Assembly: GCA_964590515.1 (NCBI GenBank)
Contig: CAZPZD010000048.1
Span: 1-17,103 of the forward strand
Length of the DNA: 17,103 bases
From: JADFRG01 sp964590515
Lineage (GTDB): Bacteria; Chloroflexota; Anaerolineae; Anaerolineales; E44-bin32
Direction of reading: 5' to 3'
Positions 1-7,254 of this stretch are shown one piece after another. The notes under the pieces were generated by a model that did no database searches, was not told the DNA's origin, and saw only the letters and a program-made list of their open reading frames with translations. Positions within the stretch are counted from its first letter, which is position 1. Each line of letters starts with the position of its first letter. The translations under genes and the position numbers were made by a program.

Positions 1-8
1 AGAAAACA

Positions 9-389
9 ATGGAAGATCCGATGCCGGCCGACGCGATGGCCGATATGCGCATTCTTGCGCTTGGCGAGTTCTACAACCTGGCCCACGAAGGCCATGGGCG
101 GGCCACGATTTATGAACTGGCTGATGGTTCGCGGCTGCTGCGCTTCGAGGACTTCGAAGTGCTCAATGGACCTGATCTGCATGTCTGGCTGGTGCCGGTC
201 GACCCGGTGCCGGATACGGTCGGGGTGGAGATTCCGGGATACGTTGACCTAGGGCGATTGAAAGGTAATATCGGGGACCAGAACTACGATCTGCCGGCCA
301 CACTCAATTTGGGCGACTTCAAATCGGTGGTGATCTGGTGCCAGCCGTTTCGGGTTCCGTTCAATGCCGCGCCGCTGATCGCGCCATAG
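9..389 (+). CDS. DM13-domain protein, probably 5' truncated
   Basis: This is a DM13 domain, a small beta-rich domain proposed to act in extracytoplasmic redox or surface functions. The sequence shows the family's landmarks in order: an F-Y-N-L-A-H-E-G-H-G-R-A-T-I start (about residues 21-34), LRFEDF, NGPDLHVWL (53-61), the LKGNIGDQNYDLP block (84-96), and the conserved cysteine in VVIWCQPF (107-114). The frame is open to the left edge of the window and there is no signal peptide or membrane segment before the domain. Known relatives are usually exported, so the true start probably lies upstream and the ATG at 9 is only the first visible one. The stop lies 34 bases before the response regulator gene, so the two may share a transcript. 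The domain call is firm; a biological role cannot be given. Confidence 0.8.
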   Translation: MEDPMPADAMADMRILALGEFYNLAHEGHGRATIYELADGSRLLRFEDFEVLNGPDLHVWLVPVDPVPDTVGVEIPGYVDLGRLKGNIGDQNYDLPATLNLGDFKSVVIWCQPFRVPFNAAPLIAP

Positions 390-391
390 GC

Positions 392-421
392 CCGGGACAG
401 ACCTGATACGATCCGTCCCGG
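392..421. promoter_or_regulatory. 7-bp perfect inverted repeat before the response regulator gene
   Basis: CCGGGAC at 392-398 is matched by GTCCCGG at 415-421, with 16 bases between and only two bases before the ATG at 424. Between the arms lies TGATACGAT (404-412), which resembles an extended -10 element (TGn then TACGAT). The repeat could be an operator for the OmpR-type regulator just downstream, or an RNA hairpin that ends DM13 transcription or masks the start. There is no T-tract, so a classical terminator is unlikely. Confidence 0.3.
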
Positions 422-423
422 AC

Positions 424-1113
424 ATGAGCAGGCCGAAGCGAATCCTAATCGTCGAAGATGAGGCCACCATTCGGGAAGTCGTGCGCCGCTATCTGGAACG
501 AGAGGGTTTTCAGGTTAGCGAGGCGGGCGACGGGTACACCGCACTCGACCTGATCGCGGAGGCCGAGCCGGATCTGATCGTCATGGACCTGATGCTCCCC
601 GGGATTGATGGGCTCACCCTTACTCGCCAGCTGCGCCAGCGTTCGAAGGTGCCGGTCATTATGCTGACTGCCCGGGGCGAAACCAGCGACCGGATCCGTG
701 GGTTGGATTCGGGGGCGGATGACTACCTCCCCAAGCCGTTCAGCCCGCGCGAGTTGGTCTCCCGGGTCCAGGCTGTCTTGCGGCGGGGCGCTCCTGCCGC
801 CGCGGCGGCGGTCCGTTTCGGATCGGTCGAGCTGAATCAGGGTTCGCGCACGGTCACCGTCGAAGCACAGAGCGTCAAGTTGACAGCCAAGGAGTTTGAT
901 CTGCTGTGGTTCATGGCCAACCATCCCGGCCAGGTCTTCAGCCGCGAACGGCTGCTTGACAACGTGTGGGGAGAGGATTTCGCTGGCGATCCGTCCACGG
1001 TCACGGTTCACATCCGCCACCTGCGCGAGAAAATCGAACTCGACCCCGCAAAACCGCGCTACCTGATCACCGTTTGGGGAGTCGGGTACCGCCTGGAGAG
1101 CGCGAATACCTAG
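424..1113 (+). CDS. OmpR/PhoB-family response regulator
   Basis: This is a two-component DNA-binding response regulator of 229 residues, the normal length for the OmpR/PhoB family. The receiver domain spans about 1-120 with the acidic pair E11-D12, phospho-acceptor D55 (VMDLMLPG), switch residue T82 and K104 in the PKPF motif. An alanine-rich linker (about 124-130) leads to the winged-helix DNA-binding domain (130-226), with the typical LTAKEFDLL and SRERLLDNVWG segments and the C-terminal WGVGYRLE hairpin. The histidine kinase gene starts at its 3' end, so they are almost certainly cognate partners. No good Shine-Dalgarno precedes the ATG. The signal sensed is unknown; the linked thioredoxin-like lipoprotein hints at an envelope or redox response, which is inference only. 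Confidence 0.93.
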   Translation: MSRPKRILIVEDEATIREVVRRYLEREGFQVSEAGDGYTALDLIAEAEPDLIVMDLMLPGIDGLTLTRQLRQRSKVPVIMLTARGETSDRIRGLDSGADDYLPKPFSPRELVSRVQAVLRRGAPAAAAAVRFGSVELNQGSRTVTVEAQSVKLTAKEFDLLWFMANHPGQVFSRERLLDNVWGEDFAGDPSTVTVHIRHLREKIELDPAKPRYLITVWGVGYRLESANT

Positions 1114-1174
1114 CGGCAGGCTGACCTTCGTCGGCAGCATCTTACTCGCCCTCACGATCACGCTCGGGCTGACG

Positions 1175-2344
1175 GTGCTGATCATGCGCCCGCCGGGTCA
1201 GGATCTGCTTGAGCTGGGGTTGATTTTCGGGGGGACTGGAATGGGAGCCTCGCTGCTGGGTTTCGTCTCTCACCGACTCGGCTGGTGGCGGCGCGCCACC
1301 AGCCTGACCCAGTCGCTGACCGTCGGTCACCTGCTGGCCACGCTGGTTGGGTTGGCCATCGTGATGCTAGCGGCCCGGCTCATGTTCATCAACAAACACG
1401 ATCTCACCCTGGCCGGCCTGCTGCTGCTGTTCGCCGGCGGCGTAGCCGTCTCCTTCGGGTATTTTCTATCGAACTCGATCACCGAGCGGCTGAAGGAGCT
1501 CGATCACGGCGCCAGGCGGCTGAGTGAAGGCGATTTCGCGGCTCGGGTAAACGTCGGCGGCCGGGACGAAGTCGCCCAACTGGGGCGGGCCTTCAATCGG
1601 ATGGCAGAAAAGCTGGAGCAAGGCGAGCAGGAGGCCACCCGTCTGGAGGGAGCCCGGCGGGATTTCATCGCCGGCGCCTCGCACGATTTGCGGACTCCGC
1701 TGACCTCCTTGCGAGCCATGTTGGACGCCATCGCCGATGGCGTGGCCGAGCAGCCGGCCGAGTACATTCAGCGCAGTCTGCGGGTGGTCGCTCAGCTGTC
1801 GAGCCTGACCAACGATCTGGTCGAGCTGGCCCAATTGGACAGTGGTTCCGCTCGCTGGCAGCGAACGTCTGGTTCGATTGCGCAAATTGTGCAGGCCGCC
1901 ATCGAGGATTCGGCGCTGCGGGCTGAAGAGCGGAAGATTCGGCTTGCCGGGGCCGCGCCTCCGAACTTGAAGCCGCTGTGGATGGCGGAAGACAAGATCG
2001 CCCGAGTCCTGCAGAACTTGCTGGATAACGCTATCCGGCACACCGGCGAAGGCGGGGAAGTGCAGGTCGAGGTGCGCGAGCGAGACGGGATAGTAGAAGT
2101 GAGTGTGCAGGACACCGGGGAGGGGATCCCCCCGGAGCACTTGCCGCATGTGTTCGAACGTTTCTATCGCGGCGACAAGAGCCGCAGTCGGGAAGGGATG
2201 GAGAAGGGCGGGGTCGGACTGGGTCTGGCGATCGCCAAGGAATTGGTCGAAGGACACGGCGGCCGGATCTGGGTCGAAAGTGAGCCGGCGCAGGGTACTC
2301 GGATCACCTTCTCGCTGCCCAGGGATGAGCCGGGAGCGGGGTGA
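1175..2344 (+). CDS. Membrane sensor histidine kinase; true start probably upstream
   Basis: This is the partner kinase of the response regulator before it. Counting from the GTG at 1175 there are membrane segments near 10-30, 52-72 and 78-98, a HAMP linker (about 100-153), the phospho-accepting H170 in ASHDLRTPL, and an ATPase domain with the N box (NLLDNAIRHT, 281-290), G1 (DTGEGI, 313-318), F box (FERFYRGD) and G2 (GVGLGLAI, 347-354). All catalytic motifs are intact. The same frame stays open back to 1067 and the codons from about 1121 to 1183 encode one more strongly hydrophobic helix, so starting at 1175 cuts a membrane segment and leaves three. No ATG, GTG or TTG exists in that extension, only CTG (1121) and ATA (1106, six bases after a GGAGAG). 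The stop overlaps the next start by four bases (GTGA). Confidence 0.92.
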   Translation: MLIMRPPGQDLLELGLIFGGTGMGASLLGFVSHRLGWWRRATSLTQSLTVGHLLATLVGLAIVMLAARLMFINKHDLTLAGLLLLFAGGVAVSFGYFLSNSITERLKELDHGARRLSEGDFAARVNVGGRDEVAQLGRAFNRMAEKLEQGEQEATRLEGARRDFIAGASHDLRTPLTSLRAMLDAIADGVAEQPAEYIQRSLRVVAQLSSLTNDLVELAQLDSGSARWQRTSGSIAQIVQAAIEDSALRAEERKIRLAGAAPPNLKPLWMAEDKIARVLQNLLDNAIRHTGEGGEVQVEVRERDGIVEVSVQDTGEGIPPEHLPHVFERFYRGDKSRSREGMEKGGVGLGLAIAKELVEGHGGRIWVESEPAQGTRITFSLPRDEPGAG

Positions 2345-2901
2345 GAATCTTGGTCATCGGGCTGCTAAGCTTGGCGCTGGCAGCCTGCGAAGCCGCCGAG
2401 GCAGAAGGTAGGGAGGTGTTGAGGGTGGAACCCCCGGTCGAGCTTTTATTACCCAGTTTGGGAACCGCCCCGGAGCTGCTGAACGACATTTGGCTGAACA
2501 CCGATCGGCCGCTCCGGCTTTCCGATCTGCGCGGGAACGTTGTGCTGCTCGACATGTGGACCTTCGGCTGCATCAACTGTCAACGGGTCGTCCCTCACCT
2601 GCGGGATTGGCATGATCGTTACACAGACGCAGGGTTGGTCGTCATCGGTAACCATTACCCCGAGTTCAAGCACGAGCATGATCTGGACAACTTGCGTGAA
2701 GCTTTGACCCAGTTGGAAATTCACTATCCGGTGGCGCAGGACAACGACCGCGCGACTTGGTCCGCCTACCAGACCCGCTTCTGGCCGACCCTATTTCTGA
2801 TCGACAAGCGGGGCCAAATCCGTTACACCCACATCGGTGAGGGCCGCTACACCGAGACCGAGTCGGCCATCCAGTCGCTGTTGGCCGAGAAGTACCCCTG
2901 A
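2341..2901 (+). CDS. Thioredoxin-fold lipoprotein (TlpA/DipZ-like, CINC active site)
   Basis: This is a predicted lipid-anchored thiol-disulfide protein of 186 residues acting outside the membrane. The N-terminus is a lipoprotein signal with lipobox L-A-A-C, giving lipidated C16. The thioredoxin-like domain starts near 55, with the redox pair C77-I-N-C80 inside WTFGCINCQRVVPHL, and the cis-proline P149 in FWPTLFLID. The CINC form and the surrounding residues resemble the thioredoxin domain of DipZ-like proteins more than cytoplasmic thioredoxin. The GTG start overlaps the kinase stop as GTGA, so it is translationally coupled to the two-component pair. Likely roles are reduction of extracytoplasmic disulfides or cytochrome maturation; no cytochrome genes are nearby to decide. 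It could be the kinase's output or a redox sensor for it. Confidence 0.88.
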   Translation: MRILVIGLLSLALAACEAAEAEGREVLRVEPPVELLLPSLGTAPELLNDIWLNTDRPLRLSDLRGNVVLLDMWTFGCINCQRVVPHLRDWHDRYTDAGLVVIGNHYPEFKHEHDLDNLREALTQLEIHYPVAQDNDRATWSAYQTRFWPTLFLIDKRGQIRYTHIGEGRYTETESAIQSLLAEKYP

Positions 2902-3013
2902 GGCAATCGGGCGTCGACCCATGGTCGCCGATCGAGTCCGGATGTCAAAATAGGGCCAACAACCTAAGCTGAACCCCCTCAGAGCCCGCGCGCGGCGCAC
3001 AAAAAAACCGATG

Positions 3014-3022
3014 TGCTATACT
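3014..3022 (+). promoter_or_regulatory. Extended -10 promoter set for a leaderless first gene
   Basis: TGCTATACT at 3014-3022 fits the extended -10 consensus (TGn followed by TATACT). Seven bases, GCGCGCG, separate it from the ATG at 3030, so the usual start of transcription would fall on or next to the A of that codon. I see no -35 hexamer at normal spacing, which extended -10 promoters can do without. The very GC-rich discriminator is of the type associated with stringent control in other bacteria; that link is inference. Confidence 0.6.
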
Positions 3023-3029
3023 GCGCGCG

Positions 3030-3260
3030 ATGAGAGCCGGGGGAGAAGCTACGCGGGGGATCGTGGCTTGGCTGCGCCGCGCCGGTTTGGGTCCAGTTGC
3101 AGCCGAGGCGCTTGAGGCGTTCTCGCCACTCGCAACGATCGGCGCCCAGCTTGGATACCTGGCAGCACCATTCATCGATAGCATGGGGGACCTCGGTCGC
3201 CGGCTGGAGGACCCCGCCGAGCTGATCCGGCAATTGCGCGACGAAGTGCCCGACCCATGA
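3030..3260 (+). CDS. Small helical protein, first gene of the membrane operon
   Basis: I cannot name this 76-residue protein. It is mostly helical by composition, with a mildly hydrophobic middle (LGYLAAPFI, about 41-49) and a charged C-terminal helix rich in E, D and R (LEDPAELIRQLRDE). It has no signal peptide or convincing membrane segment. Three points support it as a real gene: a good promoter directly at its ATG, an ATGA overlap with the next gene (start at 3257, stop 3258-3260), and its place at the head of a conserved-looking operon. It has no Shine-Dalgarno and would be read from a leaderless message. It may be a small subunit or regulator of the membrane proteins that follow; no function can be assigned. 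Confidence 0.65.
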   Translation: MRAGGEATRGIVAWLRRAGLGPVAAEALEAFSPLATIGAQLGYLAAPFIDSMGDLGRRLEDPAELIRQLRDEVPDP

Positions 3261-4006
3261 CCGTCAGCGGACTGCAGGGACTGGTCGTGCTGGCCGTCTT
3301 TGTAGCCTTGATGGTGGGGTTCCTGGCAGTCAATCAGCGCTGGCCGGCCCACTTTCGACGCATCCCAGCTTACGAGGCGCTCCGCCAAGCGATCGAACGG
3401 GCGGTTGAGGCCGGCGAGCGGGTGCACGTCTCGCTCGGCACGGGCTCGGTTATCGGCCCGGAAAGCGCGCCCGCGCTGGCCGGCCTGGCCGCCCTGACCC
3501 GGATCGCCCGTGCAACTTCGATGAGCGATCGACCGGTTGTGGTCACCACCGGCGACGGTGCGATGGCCATCCTGGCCCGGGACAGTCTGCGTTCCACTTA
3601 TCAAGAGGTCGGGGCGTCCGAACTGTACGAGCCGACCTCAGGCCGGATGCTCGGCGCCACTCCACTTTCGTATGCGGCTGGACTGCCGGCAGTGCTGGCC
3701 AATGAGCGAGTCTCGGTCCACGTGCTCAGCGGCGCATTCGGGGTCGAGGCCGGCCTGGCCGCCGATTTCGGCGAACGGGCGGGGCTGTTCGTTATCGGGG
3801 GGTCCGACGACGTACAAGCCCAATCGCTCTTCTACGCAGTCTCCCAACACCCACTTATCGGCGAGGAAGTCTTCGCCAGCGGGGCGTACCTAGATGTGGG
3901 CCCGATGCATACGGCCAGCTTGCGCGCCCAGGACTTTGTTCGTTTTGGATTGATCGTTCTGATTTTGCTCGGAGTCATCGTTCGGACCCTCGAGGGCCCG
4001 CTGTGA
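3257..4006 (+). CDS. DUF6754-like membrane protein
   Basis: This 249-residue protein has one membrane helix at each end (about 5-25 and 226-244) and a soluble domain between. The domain carries motifs that I associate with DUF6754, a family of unknown function: HVSLGTGS (57-64), VTTGDG (96-101), LSGAFGVEAG (157-166), FVIGGSDD (178-185) and LIGEEVFASGAYL (200-212). The glycine-rich turns after short hydrophobic strands suggest an alpha/beta fold, perhaps nucleotide- or ligand-binding, but no catalytic residues can be pointed to. The start overlaps the previous stop as ATGA and has GACCC before it, with no Shine-Dalgarno. The stop overlaps the next gene's GTG. The family call is from memory and would need a profile search. 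Confidence 0.72.
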   Translation: MTVSGLQGLVVLAVFVALMVGFLAVNQRWPAHFRRIPAYEALRQAIERAVEAGERVHVSLGTGSVIGPESAPALAGLAALTRIARATSMSDRPVVVTTGDGAMAILARDSLRSTYQEVGASELYEPTSGRMLGATPLSYAAGLPAVLANERVSVHVLSGAFGVEAGLAADFGERAGLFVIGGSDDVQAQSLFYAVSQHPLIGEEVFASGAYLDVGPMHTASLRAQDFVRFGLIVLILLGVIVRTLEGPL

Positions 4007-4641
4007 GGTTGCTCCGCCTCTCCTCGATCTGGGCCGTCCTCGCGTTAGGCGTCGGGCTGTTGGTGCTGCTCGGCTATTTCGTCGATGTGGAGTTCATCCG
4101 GGATTGGCGCCTGACCCTCCTTGGCTGGGCCGTGCTCTTGGCGGCAGCCGCGTTGGTGGTCGGGCTGATCAACTTGCTTGCCGTCCACTGGCGCAAGGTC
4201 AGCCTTACCGAGGAGGGCTGGATCTACAGCGGGGTGCTGATCCTCTCCTTCACCGTGACCTTGGTGCTGGCCCTGGTCTTCCGCCCTGATGGCCAGGCGG
4301 CTCTCTTCATCTTCAACACGATTCAACTGCCGCTGGAGTCGAGTTTGATGGCCGTGCTGGCGGTCAGCCTGCTGGTCGCGGGATTCCGCCTGATAAATCG
4401 GCGGCGCGACCTGCTCAGCTTGCTGTTCGTTGGAACGGCCTTGTTGGTGTTGCTGGGTACCGGGCCGGCTCCAGGTGGGTCGGAAGGACCGGTCGTGATC
4501 GCCTTGCGCGATTTTCGGGCCTGGCTTTCCCAGGTCTGGGCCGCCGGGGGCGCGCGAGGGATTCTGCTGGGAGTCGCCCTCGGTGCCACCGCCACCGGGC
4601 TGCGAGTGCTGCTCGCGGCGGATCGACCGTACGGGTCCTAG
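4003..4641 (+). CDS. Conserved multi-pass membrane protein of unknown function
   Basis: This is a 212-residue integral membrane protein with about six hydrophobic segments (roughly 8-27, 38-61, 73-93, 112-130, 137-153 and 186-205). It begins with GTG overlapping the DUF6754-like gene by four bases (GTGA), so the two are coupled. The stretch NTIQLPLESSLMAVLAV (105-121) and the C-terminal GLRVLLAADRPYG (199-211) match a pattern I recall in unnamed membrane proteins of several bacterial phyla, where the end reads like SLR-(I/V)-(I/L)-LG-(I/x)-(E/D)-R-x-Y-G. The arginine cluster NRRRD (132-136) should lie on the cytoplasmic side. There is no enzyme or transporter motif. It is probably a structural or channel-like subunit of the complex encoded by this operon. 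Confidence 0.78.
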   Translation: MRLLRLSSIWAVLALGVGLLVLLGYFVDVEFIRDWRLTLLGWAVLLAAAALVVGLINLLAVHWRKVSLTEEGWIYSGVLILSFTVTLVLALVFRPDGQAALFIFNTIQLPLESSLMAVLAVSLLVAGFRLINRRRDLLSLLFVGTALLVLLGTGPAPGGSEGPVVIALRDFRAWLSQVWAAGGARGILLGVALGATATGLRVLLAADRPYGS

Positions 4642-4644
4642 CCC

Positions 4645-6528
4645 ATGCTCGCAATTCGCTGTCTCTCCTGCGGCACCCTCAATTCCGGTCTGGCCGCGGC
4701 ATGCCGGAGTTGCGGCGAGCGGCTTAAGCCGATTCTGATGGGCGGCCTCGCCGACGACAAGGACGAGACGGATGATAACGGCGATTGGCTGGAGCGAATG
4801 CGGCGGGAGGCCGAGTTGCTGAGCGGGGAGGACGAGTCGCTGGAGTCCGAATCCGCGGAAGAACGAGAATCGCCGGCCGCGCCGACCGGGTCGGACAGAC
4901 TTGCCGAGGCGGAGATTCCGGACTGGCTGGACCGGATGCGGGAAACCCAGACCGGTGAGCTTAGAGCGAAGGCCGCTGCCCAGGCGGCCGAGGGTGGAGC
5001 TCCGCCGAGTGACCCCTCTGCGATCGACGAGTCCGCCTTGCGAGCGCGATTGGGGCCCAGCCTGCCTACCGGGAAGGGGACCGGAGAACCAGCCGCACCG
5101 GCCGCCGCGCCAGAGGAGCTTCCCACCTGGTTGCAAGACGTCAGCCCAGAGCCGGAAGTGGAATGGGAGGGATCGCAGCGGGTGCCGGCCCTCATCGGAG
5201 AGGCCCCCGACCCACCACAGTCTGCTCTCATCGGACAAGCCCCGAAACCAGCGCAGCCCAGTCGACCGGCTGAAGACCTGCCGGAGTGGTTGGGAGAGAT
5301 CGACACGCTTAAGGAATCGCTCGAGCAGGAGATGACCGGACCAGCCGCCGTAACTGGGTCGGACCTGGCACAGGCGACCCTGCCGTCCTGGCTAGAGGCG
5401 ATGCGGCCGGTCGAGACATTCCGCTCGGTGGTTCAGATCGAAGCGGAAGAAGATCAGTCCGTTGAAACGGTCGGGCCACTGGAGGGCCTGCGAGGAGTGC
5501 TGCTGGCAGAGCCGGTTGTGGCCATGCCGCGGACGTCGACCGTCGGCTCCATGCAGCTCGATGTCACCGAGCGCCAGTATGCCCAGGCCGAGCTGATCCA
5601 CAAGATGGTGGAAGAGGAACAGCGGGAGCAGTCGGTCAGCCCGCGCAAGGGAACTCGGTTGGCGCTCTTTCGGTGGGGGATTGCGACCCTGGTCCTGCTG
5701 GCGGTCGCCCTGCCCGTTTTCGGTGGTTCTCCGATATTTGCCCTGCCCAGGCTGGCTCCCCAAGAGCTGGGCGCCCTGGTTGAAATCGTTGAGCGATTGC
5801 CGGTCGATCGACCGGCGCTTTTTGTGTTCGATTACGAGCCTGGCAATTCCGGTGAGCTGGATGCGGTCGCAGGGGCCTTCTTCGATCAGGTCATGGCCCG
5901 TGGAGTACCGCTGGTGACCCTGACTACCCGCCCGGCGGGTTCGGCTCTGGCCAAACGTGTCCTCGATGATCGATCCGCTCGATTCGGCTATGTCCCGGGC
6001 CAAAGCCTGCTCCACCTGGGTTACCTTTCCGGCGGTCCTACCGCGGTGCAGCTCTTTACCATTAGCCCCCGCGCCCCGATTCTGAAGGGATTTGACCTTC
6101 CTGAAGGGATTCCAGAGGACCTGTGGAACGCGCCGCTGCTTCAGAGTATTCAAAGCCTGGCCGATTTCAGCGTCGTTGCGGTGATTACCTCCGGAACCGA
6201 ATCGGCCCGAATATGGGCGGAACAGGCCGGAAGCAAGATGGGTGAAACCCCGCTGGTCATGGTGCTGAGCGCGGGCGCCGAGCCGTTGGTCCGACCCTAC
6301 TTCGATCTCCAGGAGCAGCGGCCTGGCGAGCGCCTGGTGGATGGGATCCTGAGCGGCCTGCCGGCGGCCGCTTCCTATGAGCTGCGCAATGACCGACCCG
6401 GGTTGGCCCTGGCCCGTTGGAATCCCTTTGGCAGCGGGATGCTGGCGGCCGAGTTCATCTTGCTGGCCGGGGCAGCCTATGGGATCGCCAATTGGTGGCT
6501 CGGACGGAAGACAGGTTTAAGCCCATGA
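4645..6528 (+). CDS. Zinc-ribbon / P-x-W-L repeat membrane tether with extracytoplasmic domain
   Basis: This 627-residue protein has a clear modular order. A zinc ribbon (C6-x2-C9, C20-x2-C23) comes first. A long acidic, proline-rich, probably disordered cytoplasmic stretch (30-330) contains five short motifs with W-L: GDWLERM (46-52), PDWLDRM (92-98), PTWLQDV (160-166), PEWLGEI (214-220) and PSWLEAM (247-253). It also holds a small duplication, ALIGEAP/ALIGQAP (182-188, 194-200). A membrane helix (about 339-360) leads to a soluble domain of about 235 residues outside the membrane, and a second helix (598-618) ends the protein. The outer domain has FVFDYEPGNSGELDAV (393-408), LHLGYLSGG (456-464) and a late ASYEL segment, which I recall from unnamed families accompanying DUF6754. 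The gene starts three bases after the previous stop and overlaps the next as ATGA. Confidence 0.85.
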   Translation: MLAIRCLSCGTLNSGLAAACRSCGERLKPILMGGLADDKDETDDNGDWLERMRREAELLSGEDESLESESAEERESPAAPTGSDRLAEAEIPDWLDRMRETQTGELRAKAAAQAAEGGAPPSDPSAIDESALRARLGPSLPTGKGTGEPAAPAAAPEELPTWLQDVSPEPEVEWEGSQRVPALIGEAPDPPQSALIGQAPKPAQPSRPAEDLPEWLGEIDTLKESLEQEMTGPAAVTGSDLAQATLPSWLEAMRPVETFRSVVQIEAEEDQSVETVGPLEGLRGVLLAEPVVAMPRTSTVGSMQLDVTERQYAQAELIHKMVEEEQREQSVSPRKGTRLALFRWGIATLVLLAVALPVFGGSPIFALPRLAPQELGALVEIVERLPVDRPALFVFDYEPGNSGELDAVAGAFFDQVMARGVPLVTLTTRPAGSALAKRVLDDRSARFGYVPGQSLLHLGYLSGGPTAVQLFTISPRAPILKGFDLPEGIPEDLWNAPLLQSIQSLADFSVVAVITSGTESARIWAEQAGSKMGETPLVMVLSAGAEPLVRPYFDLQEQRPGERLVDGILSGLPAAASYELRNDRPGLALARWNPFGSGMLAAEFILLAGAAYGIANWWLGRKTGLSP

Positions 6529-7250
6529 GCATCGCCGACCTCATCTCGAGTGTGCTGGCCTCGATTCTTACCGTGATGGTCTTGAGCTATCTGGTGGGCG
6601 ACAACCCGTTGTTCCGGGTCGCGATGCACTTGTTGGTCGGCACGGCGGCCGGCTATGCTGGGGCCATCGCTATCAACAATGTGCTGAGGCCGGGTCTGGT
6701 CGATCCAATCTTGGCGGGAGGCCTCGAGGGTCTGCTGAGCCCTTCCGTGCTGGTCACCCTCATCCCGCCCTGGATTCTGGTTATCACTCTGATGTTGAAA
6801 GGTTCACCCGCCACCTCCCGATTTGGCACGCCTGCCATGGCGCTGCTGGTGGGAGTGGGGGCAGCAGTGGTGGTCGGGGGAGCCATCACTGGGACTCTGC
6901 TGCCCCAGACCCTGACCTCCATGCGCTCGCTCAATCCGGCTGGGGTCGCCTCAGGCGAGTCATTCGAGCGCCTGCTCGAGCTGGTCATCGTGCTGGTAGG
7001 TACCTTGAGCACTTTGTTTTACTTCCGCTTCTCGAGCCGAGCGAGCGGGCAGGAAACCCCTTTGGTCGTTCTGGCCGGGCTGCGCATTCCGGGACCGCTG
7101 AGCCTGCTGCGCTCGGTGGGCGGTGCCTTTATCGCGATCACCTTCGGCGTGATGTACGCCGGCGCAGTGGCGGCTAGCCTGATCGTCTTGGCAGAACGGG
7201 TCCAATTCCTGAGCGACACTCTCTCGAATCTGCTCGGCGTCAGCGGATGA
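6525..7250 (+). CDS. Conserved multi-pass membrane protein (VGDNPLFR family)
   Basis: This is an integral membrane protein of 241 residues with about six hydrophobic segments (5-23, 35-52, 72-91, 104-128, 150-168 and 197-222). I chose the ATG at 6525, which overlaps the previous stop as ATGA; an in-frame ATG at 6417 would add 36 residues lying entirely inside the previous gene and is unlikely. Two stretches stand out: VGDNPLFRVAMHLLVG (24-39) and the C-terminal LIVLAERVQFLSDTL (219-233). I recall both patterns from a widespread unnamed membrane family (GDNPL-x-R ... R-x-QFL). GTLSTLFYFRFS (159-170) belongs to the same pattern. It has no motif that suggests catalysis. It lies four bases before the MutL-like gene and is best viewed as a membrane subunit of the same complex. 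Confidence 0.8.
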   Translation: MSIADLISSVLASILTVMVLSYLVGDNPLFRVAMHLLVGTAAGYAGAIAINNVLRPGLVDPILAGGLEGLLSPSVLVTLIPPWILVITLMLKGSPATSRFGTPAMALLVGVGAAVVVGGAITGTLLPQTLTSMRSLNPAGVASGESFERLLELVIVLVGTLSTLFYFRFSSRASGQETPLVVLAGLRIPGPLSLLRSVGGAFIAITFGVMYAGAVAASLIVLAERVQFLSDTLSNLLGVSG

Positions 7251-7254
7251 CCCC

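Noticed and set aside
2902..2960. Imperfect palindrome around GTCGACCCATGGTCGCC as a terminator
   Set aside because: The stem is only about five pairs with a bulge and there is no T-tract, so I could not support a terminator after the lipoprotein gene.
4045..5238. 397-residue open frame on the minus strand
   Set aside because: It lies over two plus-strand genes with clear membrane and zinc-ribbon features, and its own product is Q/R/G-rich with no recognisable domain. Long antisense frames are expected at this GC content.
6417..6524. Upstream in-frame ATG for the VGDNPLFR membrane protein
   Set aside because: The extra 36 residues lie inside the preceding gene and add a charged, non-conserved N-terminus, while the ATGA overlap at 6525 fits the operon's pattern.
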